This document shows, piece after piece, positions 52,910-61,574 of a stretch of 64,000 nucleotides of DNA. The notes under the pieces are model-generated. The model searched no databases and was not told where the DNA came from. It saw only the letters and a program-made list of their open reading frames with translations. Both the position numbers and the translations under genes were made by a program. The number at the start of each line of letters is the position of its first letter. Positions within the stretch are counted from its first letter, which is position 1. This DNA is from Hippopus hippopus. Taxonomy: Eukaryota; Mollusca; Bivalvia; Cardiida; Cardiidae. Where the stretch lies: assembly GCA_946811185.2 (NCBI GenBank), contig OX328112.1, forward strand, positions 32,581,562 through 32,645,561, given 5' to 3'.

Positions 52910-53596
52910 ATGACAGATACAAATCAGGAACACCCTAATAAATTATATCCCCCACTACCCAAAGAACGGGTTACCCCTAACGCCCCACCTAATGAAGATA
53001 TTGAAATGGAAACAATGGATAATGGTCATTCTTATAGACTTAAAAAAATATCTGAGGTTTTAGATTTTCTCAAAAAGGAAATAACTGAAAGGGAAAGATT
53101 GAATAAGAAATATAGTAGGATGGCTAAAGCAGTTGATAATGTTGAAGGTGGATTGGTTGTTGTTTCATTAGCGTTAGGTGGTGTAGGTGTTGTTTTGCTT
53201 TCAACTGTTGCAGCGGCACCCGTTGCTGTAGGTTTGGAAGTTGCTGCTGGTGTAATCGGTCTTTCTTCATTGGTTAGTAAAATATTTGTTAGGAAAACTA
53301 CTAATAAAGCTGAAAAACATTTGAAAATTCAAACTCTTGCTGCTGCTAAGCTTAATACTATAGCTAATCATGTATCAAAGGCTTTAATGGATAATCATAT
53401 ATCTGATGATGAGTTTAAGTTGATAATGGATGAAATGAATAAATATGAAGAAATGAAGAGTGAAATAAGAACTAGCTTTAAAAAGAAGGTAACACTTGAA
53501 GAAAAGGAAAGTTTGATTGAAAAAGGGAGGGAAGAAGCGAGGGATTCCTTTCGGAGGCTCGTTGAGAAAAACCATGATGGAAAGCTTCCCTTTTAA
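52910..53596 (+). CDS. Membrane-hairpin and coiled-coil protein, unknown role
   Basis: A 228-residue protein. A Pro-rich N-terminus (1-35) is followed by a charged helix (40-75), a long Gly/Ala/Val-rich hydrophobic stretch (about 79-126) able to form a helical hairpin in a membrane, then charged helices to the end. The layout recalls apolipoprotein-L-like or pore-forming helical proteins, without a specific motif. Encoded between virion genes, it may be a particle or lysis-related membrane protein; this is speculation. Start preceded by 'attaataaaATG'. Confidence 0.65.
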   Translation: MTDTNQEHPNKLYPPLPKERVTPNAPPNEDIEMETMDNGHSYRLKKISEVLDFLKKEITERERLNKKYSRMAKAVDNVEGGLVVVSLALGGVGVVLLSTVAAAPVAVGLEVAAGVIGLSSLVSKIFVRKTTNKAEKHLKIQTLAAAKLNTIANHVSKALMDNHISDDEFKLIMDEMNKYEEMKSEIRTSFKKKVTLEEKESLIEKGREEARDSFRRLVEKNHDGKLPF

Positions 53597-53663
53597 ATTA
53601 CCTAAACTACCAAGTTTTAGATGTAAATGTCAATGTGAAATAGGGGATAATGATGATGAATAA
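53574..53663 (+). CDS. Possible 29-codon small ORF with Cys motif
   Basis: MMESFPFKLPKLPSFRCKCQ and a short acidic tail, overlapping the end of the preceding gene by 23 bp. The C-x-C-x-C pattern is unusual for noise, but there is no promoter-like box before it. It could equally be chance. Confidence 0.2.
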   Translation: MMESFPFKLPKLPSFRCKCQCEIGDNDDE

Positions 53664-53697
53664 ATATATAAGAACATTATATATGCTCTTATATATT
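53663..53697. terminator. AT-rich hairpin after the membrane-protein gene
   Basis: 'aatatataaga' and 'tcttatatatt' form a perfect 11-bp stem around a 13-base loop. A transcript-end role is a guess. Confidence 0.35.
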
Positions 53698-53710
53698 AAA
53701 AAATTGTTGT

Positions 53711-53786
53711 AAAAAAACTACGTTAAAATCTATGATAAAAACTACGATAAAAACTACGATAAAAACTACGATAAAAACTACGTTAA
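53711..53786. repeat. 12-bp tandem repeats (ataaaaactacg)
   Basis: Five to six copies of a 12-bp unit with small changes, ending 24 bases before the next start codon. The spacing suggests a regulatory or protein-binding array. Confidence 0.7.
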
Positions 53787-53809
53787 AAAAAATATGTTGC
53801 TAATTAAAA

Positions 53810-54670
53810 ATGTCATTTCTAAAAATAACTGACCCTGTAAAAAGAGATTTACTTGTAAAAGAGTATCTCAAAACGAAAAAGAATATTCATGATAATCAAC
53901 TAGCAGAGAGAACAAGTGAACGAGAATTACAAACTGACCTTTCAAAGTTTTTTAGACCTATTACAGAAACGCAAAAAACTACAACAAAGGAGATTACAGA
54001 GGGGCTTAAACCTATTAAAGAAGGTGTAGAAAAATTACCAGAAGCTATTAATCTACCAGCTTATCCATCTGGGGAAAAACCAAATATTGAGGAATATCAA
54101 GGTGTATTTGGAGCTGGGCCACTTGCAAAGGAGTATCTAACAAAAGTTCTTAATGGAGATGATGATGTTGATAAAACATGGGGATTATATGGTAAAGATA
54201 AAAAATTTTATATTGGTCGCAAAATGGTCGGAGTTGAGGATGATGATATTCTTCTTGGTACAGATGTATATATAGGAACACCTGGTTTATGGGAGTTAAT
54301 TGTCTCTAAAAACCCAAATAAAAACATTTATGATGAATATGATTATGTAAATTATTCAGAAATAATGAAACGAACCAGCGCTCTTCATCGAAATAACGAC
54401 CCGGATAATCCACGTCCTAGAAGTTCTAATAGTAAAAAATGGATGAACATTCTTCGCCCTATTTGGCATAATAGGGGAAAGTATGAAGGAAAAGGAATTG
54501 TTATCCCATCTAACCCTAACGCATTACTAGAAAGACTAGACCTGTTGATGGCAAGTAAAGAAGCAGGTAATACAGGTGTAAGAAACGAGTTAGTAAGTAT
54601 TTGTGATGAATTAAAAAGACAAGGTGTTATAAATTCACACTCTTATAAAAATTTAATGTCTTTACTATAA
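53810..54670 (+). CDS. Conserved Polinton virion-associated protein (DUF8207-like)
   Basis: A 286-residue protein. The N-terminal ~95 residues are helical and charged, with short repeats of Glu/Lys. Residues about 118-180 form the part I recognise from many invertebrate Polinton and transposon-derived proteins (WGLYGKDKKFYIGRKMVGV, then GTPGLWELIVSKNP), which I believe databases call DUF8207. A basic segment and a C-terminal helical part follow. VFGAG near residue 99-103 is a weak match to the second adenain cleavage consensus. Its function is unknown; position among capsid genes suggests a virion or assembly role. Confidence 0.65.
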   Translation: MSFLKITDPVKRDLLVKEYLKTKKNIHDNQLAERTSERELQTDLSKFFRPITETQKTTTKEITEGLKPIKEGVEKLPEAINLPAYPSGEKPNIEEYQGVFGAGPLAKEYLTKVLNGDDDVDKTWGLYGKDKKFYIGRKMVGVEDDDILLGTDVYIGTPGLWELIVSKNPNKNIYDEYDYVNYSEIMKRTSALHRNNDPDNPRPRSSNSKKWMNILRPIWHNRGKYEGKGIVIPSNPNALLERLDLLMASKEAGNTGVRNELVSICDELKRQGVINSHSYKNLMSLL

Positions 54671-54675
54671 AAAAG

Positions 54676-55074
54676 ATGATAATCACTAAGAAACACGGAT
54701 TTAAAACAAGGTATTCATACGGTGGTTCCGGAGTCTTTGATAGTATTGCTAACTTTTTAGCGAGGCTTTTTACTAGTAGTGCAGCTAAACAAATTGCGTC
54801 TTCTACCCTTGATGTAGGAAAGAGTGTAGCTAAGGAAGGAGCAAAGAAAGCTTTAGAGGTTGGAAAAAGTGCAGCAGTAGAAGCGGGGAAAAAATTAGTT
54901 ACGAAAGCTTTAACACCAAAATCGAAGCAAATTTTACAAAAATATAATACAACACCAAAACCTAATGATACTCCTAAAACACAAAGCATTAGCACATTAA
55001 TAGATGGAAGTGCCATTGCTATTCAAGACTTAGTTAAAAGATTAAACAGTGGAGCGGGTATTAAAACAGTATGA
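54676..55074 (+). CDS. Small basic Ala/Lys-rich core-like protein
   Basis: A 132-residue protein starting 5 bp after the previous stop. A short N-terminus with SYGG-SG (residues 14-19) resembles a Gly-Gly protease site. An amphipathic, Ala/Lys-rich helical stretch (about 20-80, with repeats of 'EVGKSAA' type) and a Thr/Pro-rich linker follow. Composition fits a DNA-condensing core protein like adenovirus VII or the lytic part of VI. The exact role is inference. Confidence 0.6.
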   Translation: MIITKKHGFKTRYSYGGSGVFDSIANFLARLFTSSAAKQIASSTLDVGKSVAKEGAKKALEVGKSAAVEAGKKLVTKALTPKSKQILQKYNTTPKPNDTPKTQSISTLIDGSAIAIQDLVKRLNSGAGIKTV

Positions 55075-55125
55075 AGAAAAAAAAATATAGATAAGTTAAG
55101 GAAATTATATTCATTATAAAAAAGA

Positions 55126-55485
55126 ATGTCTATATTAAATTTTAATCGTGTAGATCATAAAAAATACAATAGTGCTACTATTGAAATAACAGGCGCTTCT
55201 TTAAACATAGAAGAAGATTGTGATATCCTCGAAATTAATAAAACGAGACATGGTTATAAAAATGCTGTTGTGAAGTTATCTTCTGAAAAGGTAACCAAGA
55301 TGAAAGAGATTGAGGAAAAGGTGAATAAATATTTAAAAAATCAAGGTATACCTGAAATAACACTTGTATACGGTAATAAAGTTTATCCTAAAGCTAGTCT
55401 GGATACTGCAAAAAGCATTAAACTTCGAGGTGTGTTTGTTAATGGTATTAATAAGTCTTATCCCCAGCTTTGGTTTAAAATTTAA
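55126..55485 (+). CDS. Small conserved protein, possible OB-fold/ssDNA-binding
   Basis: A 119-residue soluble protein. Alternating strands, a central charged helix (EKVTKMKEIEEKVNKYLK) and a C-terminal IKLRGVFVNGINKSYPQLWF motif are visible. The ending recalls small viral single-strand binding proteins, which protein-primed replication requires, but I cannot confirm the family. It lies immediately upstream of the major capsid gene. Confidence 0.45.
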   Translation: MSILNFNRVDHKKYNSATIEITGASLNIEEDCDILEINKTRHGYKNAVVKLSSEKVTKMKEIEEKVNKYLKNQGIPEITLVYGNKVYPKASLDTAKSIKLRGVFVNGINKSYPQLWFKI

Positions 55486-55538
55486 GTAACACAATTATAA
55501 TTTTTAATCTCATTTAAAAATTATAATCATTATATAAA

Positions 55539-56825
55539 ATGGACATTTTAAGAATCACTGAACCAATCTTAAAAGATGATAGTATTGTTGAGTATGAACA
55601 CCATGAGTATGAACCAATCACTGGTACCAATCTCAACAACTCAGGAACAGAAATTAGGATTAACATTGAGACTCAAGATATTTTTACTCATCCTAGTGAG
55701 AGTTATTTACTTATTGTAGGCGAATTAGTAAGAAGCGATAATGGAGCAGTTTATGATGCTAACACTGATATTTCTTTAACAAACAATGGTCTCATGTATC
55801 TTTTTAAAAATATTAAGTATCAACTTTCGGGTATGGAGATTGAATCTGTATTGAATCCTGGTCAGGCTACTACAATGCTTGGTTTGTTAAAATATCCAGA
55901 TGATTTCTCTAAATCACAAGGGTTAAATCAATTGTGGTATAAAGATACAGCAGCTAACGCTGGTGCTGGAAACACTGGTTTTATTGTAAGAAGAAATTAT
56001 ATTATTAATGACCCTCTTCCAAGAGGTACCTTTAGCTTCAGAGTTCCATTAAAACATATATTTGGTTTTTGTGATGATTATGATAAGATATTGTATGGAA
56101 TGAAGCAAACTCTCACATTAACGAGAAGTGATGATAATGATGCAGTCTTTCGAGATGGTGCTGCTCCTGCTGATGGTAGAATTAATTTACTTAGAGTATC
56201 TTGGTTTATACCTCATGTGTTACCCTCAGATGAAGAGAAAATGCAACTTTATAAAATTATTGAGAAAAAAGAAAAAATACCGGTTGGATATAGAATGAGG
56301 CAGTGCGACTCTGTTGCGGTTCCCGAGGCAACATCATTTAGCTGGAGACTTGGTGTCAGATCATCACCTGAAGTGCCACGTTTTATCATTGTTGGTTTTC
56401 AAACTGATAAAAGAGGTAACCAACAACAAAATCCAGCTATATTTGACCATAGAGACGTTAATAACATTTATGTTACGTTAAATTCTACTAGATATCCCGC
56501 TGTTGATTATAATCTCAGTTTTGCCTCAAACCAATTTAGTAGAGTGTATGGAGACGCTTCTCTATTTAGGTCTAAGTTTTATAACATGAATGAAATGGTG
56601 TCAAACCCTAACATTACTCCCTCAGATTATAAAACCCTTTATCCTTTGTTTTTGTTTGATGTTTCTAAACAGAGTGAGAAATTGAAATACTCTGTCACTG
56701 ATATCCAAATCAAAGTGAGTTTTACTAGAAATGTGCTTGCGAATACAGAGGCATATGCTGTTATTATTAGCGATAGGTTAATTAACTTCCAGTCTGATGG
56801 AAATAAAATGAGTGTAGTGTATTAA
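55539..56825 (+). CDS. Major capsid protein (double jelly roll)
   Basis: A 428-residue protein, beta-rich throughout. The N-terminal segment LxxTEPILKDDSIVEYEHHEYEP, the stretch TQDIFTHPSESYLLIVGEL near residue 46 and NNGLMYLFKNIKYQLSGMEI near 86 are the hallmark start of Polinton major capsids. FSFRVPLKHIFGFCDDYDKILYG near 163 is another conserved block. Trimers of this double jelly roll build the pseudo-hexagonal icosahedral shell. Length is on the short side of the family. Start preceded by TATATAAAATG; no breaks. Confidence 0.93.
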   Translation: MDILRITEPILKDDSIVEYEHHEYEPITGTNLNNSGTEIRINIETQDIFTHPSESYLLIVGELVRSDNGAVYDANTDISLTNNGLMYLFKNIKYQLSGMEIESVLNPGQATTMLGLLKYPDDFSKSQGLNQLWYKDTAANAGAGNTGFIVRRNYIINDPLPRGTFSFRVPLKHIFGFCDDYDKILYGMKQTLTLTRSDDNDAVFRDGAAPADGRINLLRVSWFIPHVLPSDEEKMQLYKIIEKKEKIPVGYRMRQCDSVAVPEATSFSWRLGVRSSPEVPRFIIVGFQTDKRGNQQQNPAIFDHRDVNNIYVTLNSTRYPAVDYNLSFASNQFSRVYGDASLFRSKFYNMNEMVSNPNITPSDYKTLYPLFLFDVSKQSEKLKYSVTDIQIKVSFTRNVLANTEAYAVIISDRLINFQSDGNKMSVVY

Positions 56826-56848
56826 GATTTTTTCTTTTTTATATAAAA

Positions 56849-57187
56849 ATGATAAAGGTTACAGATTTAAAAAAAATTCTTAAAGAAAATAATATAAATT
56901 TCTACTCATACTGGAATAAAAAGCGTTTAGTTGAGTTGGCGAAAGAACATGGATTGTTTCCGAGTGAATCACCTAAAGAAGAAAAAAGTAAAGACTCTAA
57001 GTTTGATAGATTATGTACTATTATGAAAAATCCTAAGAAAGTTAGTTTAGAGGATGTTGAAACTGGAGAAATAAAAACCTTTCCATCAATTTATAAGGCA
57101 GGCCAATTTATAGACCGCAGTCCACAAACGATTGAGAATTGGAATGGGAGGGTTTGGAAAGATAAATATAAGATTAACGTTCATTAA
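56849..57187 (+). CDS. SAP-like plus NUMOD1-like DNA-binding protein
   Basis: A 112-residue protein. Residues 3-37 look like a SAP motif (LKKILKENNI, then KKRLVELAKEHG). Residues about 65-112 resemble the NUMOD1/helix-turn-helix module seen beside homing endonucleases (VSLEDVETGEIKTFPSIYKA, then SPQTIENWNG). No nuclease domain is present. A DNA-binding regulatory or packaging function is inferred. Its 3' end overlaps the opposite gene by 14 bp. Confidence 0.55.
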   Translation: MIKVTDLKKILKENNINFYSYWNKKRLVELAKEHGLFPSESPKEEKSKDSKFDRLCTIMKNPKKVSLEDVETGEIKTFPSIYKAGQFIDRSPQTIENWNGRVWKDKYKINVH

Positions 57188-57395
57188 TTTTCCAAAGTTG
57201 CCAACTAGATTTTCTCATTGTTTTTTTATTTAAATCTGGTTTAATACCATTACAAACAAGTCTTTCAACTAACTCATATTTAAGTCGATCTTTCATACCT
57301 CTTTCACCATATTTTCTAGGTACCTTAGTTTCACATAATTCTATTAATTCAAGTCTAGTATATCTTTTCATAAATTCTTCTTCATCCCACCACAT
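57174..57395 (-). CDS. Small charged protein, possible SAP-like fold
   Basis: A 73-residue protein on the minus strand. The stretch RYTRLELIELCETKVPRKYG followed by KDRLKYELVERLV fits a helix-extended-loop-helix SAP-like pattern. Tail-to-tail overlap of 14 bp with the SAP/NUMOD-like gene and divergent from the polymerase gene. The start is supported by the box 'tatatataaa' directly before ATG. Unknown function. Confidence 0.5.
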   Translation of the reverse strand: MWWDEEEFMKRYTRLELIELCETKVPRKYGERGMKDRLKYELVERLVCNGIKPDLNKKTMRKSSWQLWKINER

Positions 57396-57480
57396 TTTAT
57401 ATATATTAATAAGATTAATATATATAATTTCAAAAAAATTTTTGATAATATGTTAAGAAAATTATATTTACTTTTATAAA
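57396..57480. promoter_or_regulatory. Divergent promoter region before DNA polymerase B
   Basis: 85 bp, almost only A/T, with a near-perfect palindrome 'atatattaat aag attaatatat' at 57400-57424 and TATA-like boxes directed at both start codons. Confidence 0.55.
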
Positions 57481-60400
57481 ATGAGCTGGTTTAATAAAAT
57501 TTCTAATATAGCTAGAAGAGCTGCATCAAATGTTGGGAGGGCCGTAACGAATGTTATACCTCAATCAATCCAACGTAGAATCAATAATTTTACTAATTGG
57601 TTAACTAGTAATGTGGAAGAAGAACAACTACCACAAGTTTTTGATGAAATTGTTCAGAATGTTAGAGAGAATTATCCACCAAGACAACCGTTTGAGGTTA
57701 GAATAGAGCGCTCAGCATTTAGAGAGTATATTAATCAATATGTTATAGATGGTAGAGGAAATTATAACCCGCAAAGATTTTTCGCAGAAACGTGGACGCC
57801 TCTTATAAATACTCTTCGAAATAATTTACAAACAAAGGTTAAACTTGTACTTAGGTGTAAAATGTGGTTAATGACAGATATTGACCAAGGCCCTAGGGAA
57901 CGTGCTTTTCATAGTAGTCAACATTTAAATTTAAACAGTGAAGAAATAGAGGATTTATTGAACACAATGATAGATGAAGTTTTAGAAAATTTAGCTAATT
58001 TCCAAAGAGAAGGTAGTGGTTGGACTTTTGGGAGTATCGTAAAACTAGAAATACATACAGCTGCTTATGTTCCTTTAAGAGCTAATAGTTGGATACCTTT
58101 ACCAAAATGGATTGCTAACAAAAAAGCAATTATTAATATGAAAAATGAAGATGATAATAAATGCTTTTTATGGTGTACTTTAAGAAAGCTTAATCCAAAA
58201 GAAAGAGATTCAGAAAGAGTAGATAAAGCTTTGAAAGAAAAAGAAGGTAGTTTAAATATGAAGGGAATCGACTACCCTGTTTCGGTTAAGGATATCAGTA
58301 AGTTTGAAACACAAAATCCTGAAATTAGTGTAAACGTATATAGTTATGAGGAGAACAAAAAATTCATTTATCCGCGTAGGCTTACAAAATGTGAAAAAAG
58401 TAAACATGTTAACCTTCTTTTAATTAAAAATGAGGAAAACATGCACTACGCTCTCATAAAAAACTTAATTAAATTAGTAAGAAGTCAAATAACTAATAGT
58501 CATAACTGTAAAAATATGGAAATTTGTACACGTTGTTTGAATCATTTTGGTAGTAAAGAACTTTTGGAAAAACATAAAAAATACTGTAACGAACACGAAC
58601 CTATTACTTTAGAAATGCCAAAACCAGATACCTGGGTAGCTTTTGAAAACCATTCTAGAAAACTTGAGGTTCCCTTTGTTGTATACGCTGATTTTGAAAG
58701 TGTTTTGGAACCAATACACACATGTCAACCAAACCCAGAAAAAAGTTATACTATGCAATATCAAAAGCATATACCTTGTAGTTTTGACTATATTATAAAA
58801 TGCTTTGACGATGTTGTGTGTACTCCTATAAAAAGAAGTTATGTTGGAGAAAATGCTGATGAAGTTTTTATAAACTGGTTGAGAGCTGATATACAAGAAA
58901 TTCATCAAGAATATTACCAAAAACCAAAACCTATTGAAATAACAGAATCAGAGAAAGCAAAGTACCAGAAAGAAACACATTGTTGGATTTGTGGTGGGGA
59001 GTTCAATCATGCTAATTATAGAGTAAGAGACCATTGTCATTTTACGGGTAAATATAGAGGTGCCGCACACAATGAATGCAATCTAAAGGCTAAAAATCCT
59101 AACTTTACTCCGGTATACCTTCATAATCTTAGTGGATATGACGCTCATCTTTTTATTAAATGTCTTGGCAAATCTGAAGGGAAGATTGATTGTATTCCAA
59201 ATAATGAAGAGAAATATATTAGTTTTAGTAAAGATATTTGGGTTGGAAAATATATAAAACATAAAATTAGATTTCTTGATAGCTTTAAGTTTATGAGTTC
59301 TAGTTTAGATAAGCTTTCGAGTAACTTAGAAGAAAACCAATTAAAAATTTTATCGAGATATTTTAATGCTAATGAGTTGCCTTTGGTTAGGAGAAAAGGA
59401 GTTTTTCCTTATGAGTACTTAGATTCATTTGATAAACTAGAAGAAAAGAAATTACCACCTAAAGAAGCATTTTACTCTAGTTTAAACAAAGAAGGAATTA
59501 GTGATGAAGATTATGCTCATGCACAAAAGGTTTGGGAAACTTTTAACATGAAAACGTTGAAGGATTACTTAAAACTTTACAATGAAATAGATGTATTGCT
59601 TTTAGCGGATGTTTTTGAGAACTTTAGAGATGTTTGTCGTGAAAACTATAATTTAGACCCTAGTTGGTATTATACAGCTCCTGGTTTAGCTTGGGATGCA
59701 ACATTAAAAATAACGAAAGTGAACCTAGAGCTTTTATCTGATCCTGATATGCTCTTAATGGTTGAAAATGGTATCAGAGGTGGTGTTAGTATGTGTAGTA
59801 AAAGATATGCAAAAGCAAATAATAAGTATATGGGTGAATTATATGATTCTAGTAAACCATCAAAATATTTATTATATATAGATGCAAACAGTCTTTATCC
59901 TTGGGCAATGAGTCGTCCTCTTCCTACACATGGTTTTAAATGGATGGCAAATAAAGAATTAGAAATTTGGCAAAAAATCCCATGTATATTAGAAATAGAT
60001 TTAGAATATCCTAAAGAATTACACGATTTACATAATGACTTTCCTTTAGCGCCTGAACGTTTAAAGATTGAAAAGGTAGAAAAACTTATTCCAAACTTAA
60101 ATAGTAAAGAAAATTACATTATTCATCATGAAGCTTTAAAAACATGCGTTGATTTAGGTTTAAAAATTACTAAAATACATCGAGGAATTAAGTTTGAGGA
60201 AAGCCCATGGCTTAAATCATATATTGATACAAACATTGAACTAAGAAAAGCGGCTAAAAATAATTTCGAAAAAGATTTTTTTAAATTAATGAATAACTCA
60301 GTTTTTGGCAAAACTATGGAAAACCTGAGGAACAGAGTAACGATAGAACTGGTTTCTAGTGAAGAGCGTTGTAAAAAATTAGTAGCAAAACCAAACTATG

Positions 60401-61056
60401 ACCACTCAACAATATTCGATGAAAACCTAACAGCGGTACACATGAAAAACACTAAGTTAAAATATAATAAACCTATTTACTCAGGATTAAGCATTTTAGA
60501 CATCAGTAAAACACATATGCAAAAAACTTATTATAATTACTTTAAACCTAAGTATGGTGAAAAGGTTAGAATGTGTTATACTGATACAGATAGTTTTATT
60601 CTCGAAATAGAAACTGAAGATTTATATAAAGATATTGAAAAAGATGTGAAAGATATGTTTGATACAAGCAATTATCCTAAAGGTCATTTCTTAAAAAATG
60701 ATTGCAATGCTAGAGTAGTTGGAATGTTCAAAGATGAGTTAGGTGGTGAAATTATGACTGAGTTTGTTGGTCTTGGAGCAAAAATGTATGCTTATAAAAC
60801 TTTAGATGGTGAGGAAGATAAAAGATGTAAAGGTGTTAAACAATCAGTTGTTAAAAGAGAAATAACCTTTAATAATTACAAAGAGTGTTTGTTTACAGAA
60901 AAGGATCAGTATAGAGAGATGAGTGTTTTAAGAAGTAGGGAGCATAATATATATACTGAAAAGTTAAATAAAAAAGCGTTAGGGGCAAGTGATGACAAAA
61001 GGTTTGTTTTGAAAGACAAGATCGATACTTTAGCTTGGTGGCATTATGAAATATAA
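57481..61056 (+). CDS. POLB: Protein-primed family B DNA polymerase, multidomain, intact
   Basis: A 1191-residue protein. An amphipathic N-terminus is followed by a region with Cys228 in NKCFLW and His322 in HYALIKN, spaced like a papain/OTU-type protease pair. A C2HC zinc finger (Cys349, Cys352, His365, Cys369) follows. Exonuclease motifs: YADFES (Asp404, Glu406), NLSGYD (Asp554), YNEID (Tyr700, Asp704). Between the first two lies an endonuclease-VII-like insertion (CWIC 501-504, DHCHFTG 517-523, HNECN 530-534). Polymerase motifs: DANSLYP (Asp801), NNSVFGK (938-944), YTDTDS (Asp1035, Asp1037). All catalytic residues are present. It replicates the linear element from its ends, presumably with a terminal protein encoded in its own N-terminus or elsewhere. 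Confidence 0.95.
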   Translation: MSWFNKISNIARRAASNVGRAVTNVIPQSIQRRINNFTNWLTSNVEEEQLPQVFDEIVQNVRENYPPRQPFEVRIERSAFREYINQYVIDGRGNYNPQRFFAETWTPLINTLRNNLQTKVKLVLRCKMWLMTDIDQGPRERAFHSSQHLNLNSEEIEDLLNTMIDEVLENLANFQREGSGWTFGSIVKLEIHTAAYVPLRANSWIPLPKWIANKKAIINMKNEDDNKCFLWCTLRKLNPKERDSERVDKALKEKEGSLNMKGIDYPVSVKDISKFETQNPEISVNVYSYEENKKFIYPRRLTKCEKSKHVNLLLIKNEENMHYALIKNLIKLVRSQITNSHNCKNMEICTRCLNHFGSKELLEKHKKYCNEHEPITLEMPKPDTWVAFENHSRKLEVPFVVYADFESVLEPIHTCQPNPEKSYTMQYQKHIPCSFDYIIKCFDDVVCTPIKRSYVGENADEVFINWLRADIQEIHQEYYQKPKPIEITESEKAKYQKETHCWICGGEFNHANYRVRDHCHFTGKYRGAAHNECNLKAKNPNFTPVYLHNLSGYDAHLFIKCLGKSEGKIDCIPNNEEKYISFSKDIWVGKYIKHKIRFLDSFKFMSSSLDKLSSNLEENQLKILSRYFNANELPLVRRKGVFPYEYLDSFDKLEEKKLPPKEAFYSSLNKEGISDEDYAHAQKVWETFNMKTLKDYLKLYNEIDVLLLADVFENFRDVCRENYNLDPSWYYTAPGLAWDATLKITKVNLELLSDPDMLLMVENGIRGGVSMCSKRYAKANNKYMGELYDSSKPSKYLLYIDANSLYPWAMSRPLPTHGFKWMANKELEIWQKIPCILEIDLEYPKELHDLHNDFPLAPERLKIEKVEKLIPNLNSKENYIIHHEALKTCVDLGLKITKIHRGIKFEESPWLKSYIDTNIELRKAAKNNFEKDFFKLMNNSVFGKTMENLRNRVTIELVSSEERCKKLVAKPNYDHSTIFDENLTAVHMKNTKLKYNKPIYSGLSILDISKTHMQKTYYNYFKPKYGEKVRMCYTDTDSFILEIETEDLYKDIEKDVKDMFDTSNYPKGHFLKNDCNARVVGMFKDELGGEIMTEFVGLGAKMYAYKTLDGEEDKRCKGVKQSVVKREITFNNYKECLFTEKDQYREMSVLRSREHNIYTEKLNKKALGASDDKRFVLKDKIDTLAWWHYEI

Positions 61057-61094
61057 TTTAATTTTTACGGATTAAATTATATTTCAGTCTTTTT

Positions 61095-61574
61095 CTAATA
61101 TTTGTTTTGTACATTATTTATTAATTTTATAGGTTTTTTTCTCATTTTTATAAAAAAATCTGATGAATATCCATTACAATCAATAATATCACCAAACATA
61201 TACATTACACTTTTGTATATTAATTGGTTTCTAGTTAATTTTTTATCTAATTTAATTCCTAACATGCTTTTAAATATAACTGATATGTCTTTTTTTGAAT
61301 TGTTTCCATAAATATGAATAAACTTCCAAAAGTTAATCATATATGTATTATTTAATCTAAACATAGGGTCTATAGAATCTAAAATACTATTTACATAATT
61401 AGCTAGAAGTATAGCAAATCTTGCTAATAGTTCTTTATCCGAAATTAAATTTTTAAATTTATCTTTAGCTATATCCATGTTTATCAAATTCTCTTCCATA
61501 TTATCTATAGACTTCATTAAACTTTTATTTTCATCTAAGTTTAACTCTTTTAAAAACTCTTTTAACGGTTCCAT
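61095..61574 (-). CDS. Terminal minus-strand protein of unknown function
   Basis: A 159-residue, mostly helical, charged protein with no recognised motif. The start codon lies at the inner end of the right inverted repeat, so it shares its promoter with the RING gene at the other end. It converges on the polymerase gene with a 38-bp gap. Terminal position and the shared promoter suggest early or accessory expression; this is inference. Confidence 0.6.
   Translation of the reverse strand: MEPLKEFLKELNLDENKSLMKSIDNMEENLINMDIAKDKFKNLISDKELLARFAILLANYVNSILDSIDPMFRLNNTYMINFWKFIHIYGNNSKKDISVIFKSMLGIKLDKKLTRNQLIYKSVMYMFGDIIDCNGYSSDFFIKMRKKPIKLINNVQNKY

Noticed and set aside
54627..55016. 129-codon hydrophobic minus-strand frame opposite the core-like gene
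   Set aside because: Antisense of an Ala/Lys-rich gene; the plus-strand frame has better spacing and a regular place in the block.
58609..58920. 103-codon minus-strand frame inside DNA polymerase B
   Set aside because: Antisense shadow of the polymerase, with no promoter-like box.
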